DNA of 64,000 nucleotides from Rusavskia elegans (lineage: Eukaryota; Ascomycota; Lecanoromycetes; Teloschistales; Teloschistaceae). Below the pieces are notes generated by a model. It had not been told where the DNA came from. It searched no databases and saw nothing but the letters and a program-made list of their open reading frames with translations. Positions 1 to 11,422 of the stretch are shown in pieces. The position numbers were made by a program, and so were the translations under genes. Numbering within the stretch: position 1 is the first letter of the stretch; every line of letters starts with the position of its first letter. The stretch lies in the NCBI GenBank assembly GCA_011316305.1, contig SAUG01000082.1:310001-374000 (forward strand). Direction: 5' to 3'.

Positions 1-3000
1 GGATAACGATTTTTTATCGTTACTTTATTAAAACCTCTATAGTCGACGTATATACGAAGACTATTATCTTTCTTCGGTATAAAAAGGATTAGAGCTCCTA
101 TAAAAGACGTTAAATAACGAATCTAGCTCTTTTTTAGAGCGATATCTAGATAATTATATAGCTTATCGACTTTACGTTTAGATAGGCTATAGATTAGACT
201 ATATAGCGAATCTCGCCTGTCTAACTCGATCGTATAATCGATATCTTTAAATAGCGATAAAGAATCTATTAATCGTATATAATAATCTTTAATCTCTTTA
301 TATATAGGTTCTAGAATCGACGACTCGACCTATTATATATTTTTATTATCTATATTTATTATCGGTTTCTATATATACGGCGGTACTGATAGTTCCTATT
401 TATAATATCGTATTATTATTAGATTCCGTATATAAGGCGGCAACAGATATTATATATACTAATATATACTACTCGGCCTATTATATACGAACGAAAACTA
501 CTAGTAAGTTAATACTAAAACGCGTAAACCGTTTTCTACCAATTTTAGTATTTTATATCTCTTTATTATAGGTAGAAAATCGCTATTACTTAAACTTAAG
601 ATCTATAACTATATATATTTAATATAAAGCTGGTATATTTTAAAAAATACTATATTTATCTGTTATATCTTGAATATAAAAACGCGATATATATATTTTT
701 CGAAGGTTTTAACAATCTATTATTATCTAGTTTAAATTATATATTCTATTATAGACAGCGTTCAAACTTTGGATCTATTAAAAATAGGATTTTTCTATTT
801 TTTAAATAGATTCTAAATCGTATTAAATAATAAAAAATTACGAAACGATATTAATTTAGAAATCTAGATCTAGAAACGCTTTAGTTCAACTATACTCTTT
901 TACTAATAATTTAATAATTACTTTTATTAAAAGATCGTTTCTTGCTTTAATCTTTATTTTAAGCTGTTATCGAAGCTATAACTTATCTTTTTAGTTTTTT
1001 AACTAGTTAATATTACTAGGATTACCCTTTATCGTATTAACTATAGACTTTTTAAAAGATCTGTTACCGTTACTACGAGAATTATTTAACCTTCGATTAC
1101 TTTAGCTTTAATCCTAGTTCTAGAGGTAACTTTTAGACTAATAATCTATACTACTGTATCTAAAATATATACTAGATTTATTATTCTATTTATATTTTCC
1201 CGAGTTATTATTACTAATATTAGGAGTATATTTTCTACCGATACTATTCTAATCGTTTTATAATCGGCTTTTCCGATTCCGATTCTCGAAGCTTTAAGAA
1301 CTTTCTTTATAATACGAAAGTAGATTAGGTTTTTTAATAAAAGAATTCTATTACTAATCTAGTATTATTTTATCTACATTTTCCTATCGGATAGTTCAAG
1401 CTATCTATTTATTATAGTCAAAGTCTTTTAATTTCGCAGTTTGAACGCGTATAGTACGCTGTAATTCTAGATAAATTTTAAAAAAAAAAAGATCGAACGC
1501 TATTCTTTCGATAAAGGAAATATCTTGGTGTCTATTAATATAAAGAAATTATAGAATTCTAGGATACTCTAGTCTTTATTCTAGATCGTACGAAAGTATT
1601 TTATCGCGGTATCTAACGAATAAAACTTAGAATCGATAGTAAAAATTAAGAGAAAATCTATAAATTTATTCTATAATATATCGTTAAAGATATTTTTATC
1701 GACGAAATATTTCTTCCGTTCGAGCTAACGGTTTAATTTCTAACTTTTAATAAAATTAACCTATCGAATTAAATCCGTATAGATAGATAAAGTATAGAAT
1801 TTATAGAACTAATCCGTATAGAACTCGACCTATTCGTACTACTTTTTAAAGATTATTTTATCGCCGTACTTTTCGGATTCTTTAATTTTAAACTTTGATA
1901 AAATTTACGGCGTTTACGAATACCTAGCAGCTAGTCTAAAAAGTGGTTAGTCGTTATCTAAAATATAATTTAGATCTATTACGCGGAAAGCTTCTACTTT
2001 GTAGCGTATTTTTAAAAGAGTTTTCTTTTTCGCAGCTATTTAAGCTTCTAAGGTTTAAAGTTTTTTATTATTATCGGAATCGTCGCTATTATCTCTACTA
2101 TTATTCGGATTATTCGGATTATTACCGTTAAGTAATTAAGCCGAAAAGATTTCTGAAAAAGTATTTTTATCAGCTTATAACTAACTATTAGACGGCTACT
2201 ATAAATAGATTTAGCCGCTAGAAACGATAGGGTTTTCCGACGCGCTAGCGACGAAGTTACGATAGAGTTCCGATTAGCTTTCTTAAATAATAGAAGATAA
2301 TCTAGAGTTTTTTTCGTTAGGCGTCGGTGGTATAGGCGGGTTATACTTAATAGATTAATCTATAACGTTTGTAATCCGCGGGCTTCGAAGCGTATTATTA
2401 CTTTTAATTACCCTAGCGCTACTTTAGAATAGTCCTATCTAAAATACTTTGATACAGTTCTAACTACCGCGAATACTACGCGTCGATATCGATATAATGG
2501 TATTATAAATAATATATATCGAATTAAAAACGTTTAAAATAATAAATTAGAACTATAAAAACTATAGTATTCCTAGAATAGTTTACGATTATAGACTAGA
2601 CGAAAGATATATTATAGAATTTACTTATATTCTAGAAAGACTAGAGTATAGCCTAGTAATAGGGAAAGAAAAAAAGTGGGAAAGGATTAAAATCCGATAC
2701 GCTAGCGATACGGTAGCGACTAGACGGCAAGCTTCGTTTCCAAACGTTCTAATTATATCTCCAGAATCTATATAACGCGTTTGGCGTTTACAATTCAATA
2801 TCTAGAAAAGTGGGAATCGACTCGGTTCGGTATCTGAAAAAGTCGGAACCGATTCGAATCGGATCGGTTTTTTCAATCCGAATTCGAAATCCGACCCGAC
2901 GGCTAGTCTAGTAATAGTAATATAACATTTAAATATATTATATCAATAGCTATATTAATAGATAGCTCTGTTAAAACTTTATCTATATTACGATAATAGA

Positions 3001-4340
3001 AATCTAATAAACTTTTAAAATTCCAAAATAACGAGTTAAACGAATATTTAGATTGTAATTTTTTATTCTTTTAAACGCCGTTTCCAACGCCGGCAATTTT
3101 ACTAAAAACGAAAATTTAAGTCAAAATTATAATTTCTAGCAGAATCAAATTTATCGACGATACGCTATCGATTTGAAAAAGATATAAAAGTTAAAATAAT
3201 ACAATTATTTTAATATAAATATTTTTTTTAAATAGTTTCTATTATAAATTATATTGAATTTTTATATATATATATTTTATCAACGTTATATACGATTACG
3301 ATCGTTGTATTTTACGTACAATAAAACTTTTATAGCCAAAAATATATAATTCGTCAGACAAGATTTATAACGTAGTTAATTACTTTTATTTAACTATTTC
3401 TTTTTTTATTCGATGATAAATTTTCCACTATTTAGTTATTTTTCGACGTTATAAATTATTATAAATATCTAATATTTTCGCTACAGCTATCTACGATATA
3501 ATAAAAAAATTATTTATAGTTATATTTTCGGCTATATTTATTATATAATATATATTTAAATTTCGTTAAATTATTAAAATATTCTATAGTTTTTATAGGT
3601 TTAAAAAGATCGCTAGCTAGTACGCTAGCTACAACAGCTAGAAACTTTATCCTATTAATTAAAATAAAATGAAATAGAAAAATCGAATAGCGTATTTTAA
3701 AGACGATAAAAAAGAGATTTATTTTGTAGTCGATATAGATTACTTCGGTTATAACGAAATAGTCGACGTCAACGAGAATAGATATATTTATTATAAATAT
3801 ACTATCGTCTGGATTAGTTTATAGCTATAGCTATTACGAGAATATATACGTACGTAAAAGATTTAAGAAATTATAGAACTTATATTACTAGTAAAAAAAA
3901 AAAAAAAAAAAGCGATAACTACGAAGTATATTTATCTGTAAAACTTTCTACGTTTATTATATTATTAAATAATTTTCAATTGAAATTTTTAAAAATCGAT
4001 ATTTATATTAATTTAAATAGAATAAAAATTTACTATCGTATATTCGATACTAGTATACTTATATTTAATTTTTTATCGAATCATTGGTTTATCGAATATT
4101 GAAACCAAAATCAAAATTAACTAAATATTATAAATACTATTTCAAAATATTTTCGGTAAATTCGTCTAAAATACGTTTTTAAAATTACGTATTTCTATCG
4201 TATAAAGCTAGCGTTATCCGATCAGATTTAGCGTCAATTTAGCGTCTATTTCGTTTTCTATTACTTAGTTTTCTATAGATTTTTTCTTTTTCTATTTCTT
4301 TAAAACTAGAACCTATATTTATTTTTTTATATTTATATCT
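1..4340. repeat. RIP-degraded AT-rich repeat block
   Basis: The block is very rich in TA steps and nearly lacks CA and TG: I count no CA and one TG in the first 360 bases, while CG is still frequent. Loss of CpA/TpG with gain of TpA is the known mark of repeat-induced point mutation in ascomycetes. The longest open frame I see (62 codons near 1943-2131) is low-complexity and not convincing. A run of 19 A at 3893-3911 could be the tail of a retroposon, but no reverse transcriptase is readable. CA/TG return after about 4340, which marks a sharp edge. Element type cannot be named. Confidence 0.85.
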
Positions 4341-6053
4341 ATTTTCTATTTGTTTACATTCGATAATATAGGAAATCGAGATATTCTAAATCAGTCTTTG
4401 AAAACTAATTTCACCTCTGAACTAACATTTCTAAGTCCGATCTCTTATCACGCACGCAGATACGCTACAGAAGAAGGAACTATACAGGCTGCCAAGATTA
4501 CGTCACAAAGTTGGAGAATTGCCCTAGCCCTAGGCCTTGGCGCCTCACATACGTAGATATTTTTGAGCACTCGATTAATCCAGAGAACACACCTTCGACT
4601 TCTGCTTCATCTATATTACTACGCAGCAAGCATGGCGATCCGTCGGTGCAAGAGAAGCACTCATCTCATAAACCCTGACTGGCAGATATCAGGAAAGGGC
4701 AAAAGCAACTAAAAATGGAAGCTGAAGACTCCATGCTAGGAAAGAACGGCACCGCTTTGTCTGTCCTACGAGTACCAGACTACTCCCAGATGAAATTTGT
4801 TGATTATTAACGGCGCCCATGTAACGGTTCAATCGGCACTCATGTCCACTGGGGGATTTCGACTTCGATTCCTACAACGCTGATTAGTTCTGCGATCGCC
4901 AGGCAAGTTATCTCTGTTTGTGACGCTACTACTACTTCAGGTACTCTGGGGCACCAACGCCTTGCAACTTGAATACTCGATGTCATACAGTACTTAGTCT
5001 AACGCCTTTGCCCTAGGAACCATTACCTTAGGCCTAATTCGGATTCCCGCCCACTTGGAGTCCTCGCCCAACCAGTCTACCGGACGCCAGCCCAGCCACT
5101 GGACCAAGATTGGGCTCCGATCGTCGTTGGCAACCATGGGGCCGTTGGCGAGCGAGAAGCAATATCTAGCTCCGGCACTCGGACTCTTCCCCTCGCTGAG
5201 ATTGCGATTGGCACCGCGCTGCTAAACTAATCCACAGCAGATACGACATACCTGTGGCGACGATTAGTTGAGGGGAAACACCACAATAGGAGATATGACC
5301 AGTGTCGTTGTGGTGAAGGTTTACAGTACGGCAGGAGATGCGACGATGGCGGCGAGATCGATCCATGTTCCTGAGATAAGGAAAGACGTGATGTTCCCAA
5401 GCGGCATTGAAGGCGCACGTCCACGCCGGCCGGGATCCAGGCTCGCCACTGTCGCCAGGTACCAAGGTTAAAAGTTGACGCTAAATGCTGGGGCATAATG
5501 GCACTTGGGGACTCGGACCTTTTACCAAACAACCCATCATATGCGCGCCAATCATGTCACAGAGGCGCCACGCGAGGATTAAGCTTCTCCACCAAAAATC
5601 TCCGACGTGCATCTCTCAGACCTGCATGAAGTCAGTTCGCACGTGGAAAGTCCACTAGCCCCTGGCCATGTCTGGAGAAGTTTGCTCCACTCTCTGACGT
5701 TTGTAGCAAGGGCCACCATGCTAGCATTTGGTACTAAGGACTGACTTGCATCTAAACGAAGCGAATGCTGTTGCCTGAGGTCGGTGGACCGGTGGTCGAA
5801 CCTCTCGCAATAATGCTCGTGCTCGTGCTTTTACAGACCGTTTCGACACCGTCGGCTGGGCCAGGAACGGTGCACCGGCGAAGAAGTGCTGTTGTTATGG
5901 TCAAAGCTTCAAGTCGACCCTCCTACATCAATGACCTCTATTTCCCGGAAATTTTGAGTTGCCACCTTGCCTTCAGATGTGTACCCTTCTGGACTTGACG
6001 GTCACCAACATCGTTTTCCTACCATCCAGTAGCCGGTCTTTTGACTCGCGATA
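4341..6053. other. Non-RIP region with no firm gene
   Basis: Base composition becomes ordinary here. On the minus strand, roughly 5000-5600, three frames each hold short protein-like stretches, including a hydrophobic helix-like piece, as if a multi-exon or decayed membrane-protein gene were present. I could not join them with sensible splice sites, so no CDS is called. 5765-5998 has a small plus-strand frame with a hydrophobic start that might be a missed signal-peptide exon of the receptor gene that follows, but no splice junction proves it. Confidence 0.4.
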
Positions 6054-8147
6054 ATGGCCGTCAACATCATAGAAGCTATTCCACAGCTGGCGACGGTACC
6101 ACAATGCATTGTTCGTTGGCATCCCTACCCGTGTACTGTTTATAAAGCCAGCACTGATTGTTTCATAGTACCCAGCGTATCAAGTCATCGCCGCCGCCGG
6201 CTGCGAATTCGATCTCATATGTATTTGCACAAACGACATGTTCTGGGCCACCATCCAAGGTGTTTTTGCCTCCGGAGCATGCAGTCCATCACAAGCAAAA
6301 GGTATGTTAGTTGCAAACTTCTGCTTCGTACTCTCTTTTGTCCACTGCATAACAACCGAAACGGCCAAGACGAATTTCGGCTAAAGAAGACATGGACAGG
6401 CGCTATGGAAAGCACGAGGACTATATGTGTCGCAGCCGCCCCCTGGCTCGGCGACAACCGCGTCCCCGAGATCCTGGGAGCGGTCACAACTTTGACCGTC
6501 CTGGCGACTATAGCCGTTGCGTTACGATTCTTTGCGCGGACTGTCCAGGGCACTCCATATGGATATGACGACTGGTTGATCCTCTTTGCATTGGTTGGTT
6601 CCGCTAAACGAACGAACGATACCGCAAAGTCGTGCTGACGATCCTAGGTCGGCGAATACTCCTTCTCTGGGGTCCAATATCTGGGTCCGCTTATTGATCC
6701 TCGAGACTGCACGTTCAGATGCTAACATGAGGCTAAAGCCATTCATTCTGGCTTCGGCCGCCACATCTTGATGCTGGACGTCCCTGATGTTGTCGAATAC
6801 GGCAAGGTAGGTTCAATTGACCATCGTCTCTTCTCTCGCGTCCCTCAAGCTAGATCGCGCATGGATGAGATGACTAACAGTTCCTTCCAGCTATTTTTTA
6901 CCGCCGCCTGTGTGTTTCCCGTGGCTATACTGGCCATGAAATGCTCCATCCTCTGGTTCTACCACCGCATCTTTCCGATCCGCAAGTTCACCATCAGCTG
7001 CATCGTCATTGGCGCCGTGACCGTTGCTTGGTTTATCGCCAGTATCGTCGCTCAATTCCTCATCTGCCGCCCCTTTCAGTACTTCTGGGATAAATCTATC
7101 CCCGGCGGTAAATGTATCAGTGCGAATCATGTGGCGTATTTCATCACGTCGCCCCCAGATATTTTGACCAGTTTGGCGATCCTGATCTTGCCGATTCCAT
7201 GGTTATGGGGCCTGCAGATGCAGAGGAGGAGGAAGATAGCTATTAGTGGTATCTTTATTTTGGGTAGCTTGTATGTTTATCTCCCTTTGTTTTTTTTCAA
7301 CTCTCTTCACCGAAGCTATTGCGAGACTGAGCTGACATATTTGGTATAGTGCAGTTATTGGGAGTATCATTCGCGTGCCTTTGCTCCATCAGCTGAACGT
7401 AGCCGACGCTTCATGTAAGTCATGTTTCCCCCCTCAGATCGTAATCAACTCACTACTCCCACCTGAGTTCTTTCCCCCCTCTCTCCCCCCCTCCTGGCCG
7501 CCTAGTCCAATCACATACCTCTCATAGCAACAACGCCCCTTTCAGCAGGATATTTCTTCTCCTCATCCATACGCCTATCCATGCGCCTCACCAAGCTAAT
7601 ATATCCCCTTTTCTCCTGAACAGACACAACCACCTCCTCGGGCCTCTGGCTCAACGTCGAAATCAGCATCGGCATCGTTTCATCCTGCCTCCCCCTCCTC
7701 CGCCCCCTCGTCTCCCGCGCCTTCCCATCTCAAATCCGCTCCCGCTTTTCAAAAGCCCGAACCGGTTCCCATCGCCTCCAGGACCTCGAAGCCAGCAGCG
7801 GCAACAAAATCTCTGGCTCCCGAAGCGGGAATAAACGCAGTAGCGGGAAAGTCAACGGGATAGGGAATGGGCATGTGAGGGGACTAAGTGATAGTGGGAT
7901 TTACGCGGGACAGAATCGCAAACAGCCGCATAAGAATTGGTTGTATAATGTTAAGGCGGGGGGGAGCAAGGTGGAGACGGTGAGGGGAAGCGAGGAGGGG
8001 AGTGAGGAGGATATGGTGCCTATGGGGAAGATTCAGGTGAGGCATGAGGTTGAGTGGGAGAGGGATGGGGATGGGGATGGGGTGGAAAGAGAGCAAGGGG
8101 GTGGGAAGGCGGAGGGAGGGGAAGTGAGATGCGATGAGATGAGATAG
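6054..8147 (+). CDS. CFEM/rhodopsin-type 7-TM receptor (PTH11-like)
   Basis: Membrane protein of the fungal PTH11-like family, thought to sense extracellular cues. Proposed exons: 6054-6110, 6169-6301, 6400-6593, 6648-6684, 6739-6806, 6891-7270, 7350-7414 and 7624-8147; the frame stays open throughout (about 485 residues). The exon at 6169-6301 encodes a cysteine-rich CFEM-like segment (GCEF, ICIC and GACS). The next exons give the conserved start of the fungal rhodopsin domain (RVPEILG... GYDDWLILFAL) and the GFGRHILML motif, followed by a run of hydrophobic helices (LFFTAACVFPVAIL, ISCIVIGAVTVAWFIA and others). The C-terminal tail is hydrophilic, Gly/Ser/Glu-rich and probably cytosolic. The amino end is uncertain: no signal peptide precedes the CFEM part and the second CFEM cysteine is not obvious, so an upstream exon may be missing. 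The first intron is the weakest. Domain call is firm; ligand and signalling role are unknown. Confidence 0.75.
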
Positions 8148-9200
8148 GGTTGGCGTGGTATTTTGCGGCATTTACATATATTGTGGGAAAATAAATGGGA
8201 TTGGGTTTTGTGGGTGGTACATGGTTGGGGGTGTATATATATATATCGCTTTCGTGCATTTGCATGGTTTGGATTTCGACGGACTAGATTCGAATTCCTT
8301 GGTCGCTAGCTCAACAGTGGCGCCAATACCCGGGCGACGTTTCTCCGACGGAGAATAACAAAAGAACCCCAGATGGATTGAGGTCATCTCTTGAATCGTC
8401 GTTTTGGTGTTTCGATGCCGTTTGCGGATGCTAGCCATTATGCATAAAGCTGTCCGTGTTTAAGATGGGAAGAGGCGATGAAGACGAAAGGGCTTAGTGC
8501 CGGGATATCTTCGGCTTTTTTTGTTTTTGGGAGCGGTCTGAGGTTGATTTGTCTTGATGTTTGGTTGGCTGGTAGAACTTGTATGAGATGGGTTGTTTGC
8601 TGGCTATTTTGCTTCTCCTGCTGCTGCTGTGGTGGGCGAGGAGGGCGAGGGAAGTGGGGTTGTTGGTGCTGTATTGTGAGAAGGTAGAGGGGAGTTGGGT
8701 GTGGTATGCAGTTTTTACGCGCCGGCAGAGGTGGTTCTGAGTAGCTTGGTGTCTGGTGCCTTACAGCGACTGGAATTAAGAGCATGCAGTCGACGCGTGG
8801 GATGCCTACAGCATGATCCTATCTTATAGAGTGGGCGGGGTTGGCTTTTTGGGCTTGATATCGTTAGGTGGTAGTGTGGTTTGTTGTAGTTCTGTCAAAG
8901 CTTGTCGTAGCGCCTTGTTATATTGGTAATTTGCGTTCTGAGAGACTGGCCAAATTATCAGGTAGAGGTGGGAGGAAATCTTGATCATGAGTTAGATGGA
9001 TGTTCAGCACAAGGGATGGATTGGGTGAGCGACTTACGTCGCTTGTGAACTGAAATCGATCCTTTATATTGAAGCCCCTGTCGGTATTCGGTTGGGTGGA
9101 TGGCCACATGCATTACATGTTCCCGTCCAGGGCGCGCGGGAGTAGTTCTCTCTTGTATCATCGTCCGAATATCATGTAACCAGTGCTTGAAGCGTATGTT
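8148..9200. other. Intergenic region, two 3' ends
   Basis: This is the space between two convergent genes. It holds a short TA microsatellite (about 8232-8244), G-rich low-complexity stretches and no frame that looks like protein on either strand. Both 3' UTRs should lie here. Confidence 0.5.
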
Positions 9201-9989
9201 TTACCCAGCATCTGAGGCGACCTTTGTTTTCTCTGCGACCTCCGCTTCTTGCGGGGCCTCTGCTTGCTGGAAGATCTCTGCCTTCTCAATCTGCGCAAGG
9301 ATCCACCCAATCGTCGCATCCCTCGCCCGCTCCAAATTCTCCAATGTCTTCAACGGAAGTTTCGAGTACTCAGGCACCTTCGCTGGGCTCGCAGCCTTAT
9401 CCACCTTTGGCGACGACGATTCTGTACCCTGTTTCTCTGCAAGTAACCCCCTGAGCACGGAGATACTGCGATCCCGCTCAGGTAGCACCCGTATCAAATC
9501 AGCCCTTCGCTTTTCCTCATCATCATCGGCAACGGTCCGAGCTTTCTTGACTTGCGATTGTTGTTGTTGGGTGCTATTGAGGTATTTGGATATAGCTTCT
9601 CTTGCGCAATTTTTGATGTGCTCGAATCGCACGGGTCCTAGCATAATGCCGCCGTACCATCGTGCGACTATGATGGAGCCTTCGGCATTGAGATCGGAGA
9701 GCACGGAGGCGACGGCTTTTCCGGCGTATTCTTCGCCGTCGTCGGAGTGGGTGGTTGTGTAAAAGGGCTGTTGAGAGGGAGTGAGAGAGCGTTGGGTGCT
9801 TGGGGTGCGTGAGGCGGTGATGCGGTAGGTTGCATCGCTGAACTCGGGTCTGGATTGGAGCTGTTTTGCGGTGAGTGATGGGGAGTAAATGGCTGTGAAG
9901 CGAGATGAGCGGTCTGTGATCGAGGAGGATCTATAGATGGCGGCTGATGGGTGGGAAGGGGTCGGGGAGAGGGCGCGTTTGGGCGGCAT
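9201..9989 (-). CDS. IMPACT-family (UPF0029) protein
   Basis: An intronless frame of 262 codons. The middle contains the hallmark of the IMPACT N-terminal (UPF0029) family: an AGKAVASVL segment followed by VARWYGGIMLGPVRFEHI and a conserved helix (NCAREAI). Family members include yeast YIH1 and mammalian IMPACT, which bind GCN1 and restrain the GCN2 kinase, but many fungal proteins with only this domain have no assigned role. Here the N-terminus is Ser/Pro/Arg-rich and lacks an RWD domain, so a true YIH1 orthologue is unlikely. The C-terminal third is charged, possibly coiled coil, and ends in Ala/Glu-rich sequence. The start ATG (9987-9989) opens MPPKRALSP. It is conserved housekeeping-type sequence next to accessory DNA, which makes it a useful synteny anchor. 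Confidence 0.85.
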   Translation of the reverse strand: MPPKRALSPTPSHPSAAIYRSSSITDRSSRFTAIYSPSLTAKQLQSRPEFSDATYRITASRTPSTQRSLTPSQQPFYTTTHSDDGEEYAGKAVASVLSDLNAEGSIIVARWYGGIMLGPVRFEHIKNCAREAISKYLNSTQQQQSQVKKARTVADDDEEKRRADLIRVLPERDRSISVLRGLLAEKQGTESSSPKVDKAASPAKVPEYSKLPLKTLENLERARDATIGWILAQIEKAEIFQQAEAPQEAEVAEKTKVASDAG

Positions 9990-10680
9990 TCTGCAGCGAG
10001 TTCTGTGGGTTATTACATGATTTTGTGCAGAGAAAGATATTATGACCTTGAGTTGTGAGAATTATCGTGAGATGACGTAGGTTGTAGCTGCGGCTGATCG
10101 AATCACCTCGACTAGGTCTCTTTTAGATAGGGTCCGCTCCCGCTGGCACCAATCTGCTGGGGTTTTAGACTTTTAGTTTTTACTCTTCGTCTTATCCGTC
10201 CTTTTGACCATCATCTGATGTTGGCATCTTCTCCGAAAGGACGGACTGAGATGGAAAGATGGCTGTGGAAGTCAATTCACCATCGGTTGTCTGACAGGCG
10301 GGACGAGTTGCTGTACAGTAAGATTGAAGATCTCGTTCAAATGGCGGTCATCGCTACCAATGAAATTGCAGCAACGCATGTGGTGTGCTGCACATCTCGA
10401 AGTGGGAAGGCGGCGATGCGCCTGCTCCTGCTGGGCAGGCGGTGTTGGCCTCGCCCTCGCCCTCGATTCTTGGGATGGAGTTCAACGCTGCTTTCTGTGC
10501 TGTGCAGCTTTTTGCTCCACCATCCTGGGCATTCGATACCTCGATTGACGGCCATATCGATGCACTGATGTGGTACCACGCAGCTCTTGAGAGCACAGCC
10601 TTCTATGATGGTTGCACGTCATGGCCTTACCGATTGCCTCAGAACTCAGACCTGCACCGCCGAAATTTAAGCGAGATTAA
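9990..10680. other. Intergenic region before RIP block
   Basis: Ordinary base composition. Several overlapping short frames exist at 10218-10684 on both strands but none shows a motif, a signal peptide or splice support, and all look like chance frames. The last 40 bases carry the left arm of an inverted repeat (10642-10655). Confidence 0.4.
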
Positions 10681-11422
10681 ATAGTATTCGAACTAGAGTC
10701 TAGTGGTTACCCTATCTAGCTAGACCCGAAATATCTCGTCGGTCGCAGGTCTGAGTTCAGGACTACGAATTTCGGTCAGGTTAATACTCGTGATTTCCCG
10801 AAAAGTCCCTCTTCGTCCAACGGTTAAATACAGACTTAACTAAGGATCTAAGTCTACTAAACCCCCCCCGCCGCGAGATTTTTATCGTCTCTAGGGCCGT
10901 CTCCTAATATCGAGGCCCTTGTCGCGTTTTCTCCAGCTTTTCTAGCTCTTGACGTCGAAAAAACTCGATTTTCGACGTTTTTTCGACGTTATTTCGAGAA
11001 TCTTTACGAAATCTTAAGCTTTTATCTCTATTTCTCGCTCCGTCGCTAGCTAGAGCTTAGGCCTAGGCCCGGAGAGGCTTCTTATCGTAGGAGATAAAGG
11101 GCGCATTCTCGTCGTCGACGTCGACGAAAAAGAGAGATTTCTTACTAAGATTGCGACACGAGGAAAACCGGGAAAGAAAAGAAAAGACGTCTCGATAAGT
11201 AGAGATCTAACTTACTTAACTTCGTTGTTAATTCTGTACGACTACGTAGAAGAAAAAAAGAAATTTCGAGAAAAAACGTAAACAAACGAGTATTAAGCTA
11301 GCAGGAAATCCGGGTATTAAGCTCAGACTCCCTAATAATATCGTCTTAGTCAGCTTTTCCTAGGCTTGGTATACACGTTTTACCCGGGCATGACTATGAC
11401 GATATTATGTAGGGAGTCTGAG
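10642..11422. mobile_element. RIP-altered repeat with inverted-repeat arms
   Basis: About 0.7 kb with few CA/TG steps (one of each in 10921-11040) and many TCGA/CGACG strings, in the manner of RIP. A perfect 14-base inverted pair lies at the left edge (GAACTCAGACCTGC at 10642-10655 against its complement at 10745-10758). A near-perfect 24/25-base inverted pair lies at the right edge (11322-11345 against 11398-11422, differing by one small indel). Both pairs are hairpin-like. No coding sequence is readable inside. It could be a decayed MITE or short non-autonomous element; the true ends and target-site duplication are not clear. Confidence 0.55.
11322..11422. repeat. Near-perfect inverted repeat (hairpin arms)
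   Basis: The left arm, 11322-11345, begins CTCAGACTCCCTA. The right arm, 11398-11422, ends TAGGGAGTCTGAG. They pair with one indel around a 52-base spacer. The right arm ends exactly where the first readable exon of the NLR gene begins, and it contributes the in-frame TGA at 11419-11421. Confidence 0.8.

Noticed and set aside
1943..2131. 62-codon frame in the RIP block
   Set aside because: Composed of Tyr/Leu/Phe-rich low-complexity text that follows from AT-rich sequence; no motif.
5000..5600. Possible minus-strand membrane-protein gene
   Set aside because: Protein-like stretches occur in three frames but I found no splice pairs that join them; may be a decayed gene.
8438..8785. Minus-strand 115-codon Pro/Gln-rich frame
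   Set aside because: Lies in G/T-rich 3' flank; composition is explained by base skew, no signal peptide or motif.
9100..9762. Plus-strand 220-codon frame
   Set aside because: Exact shadow of the IMPACT gene on the other strand; the IMPACT frame carries the conserved motif.
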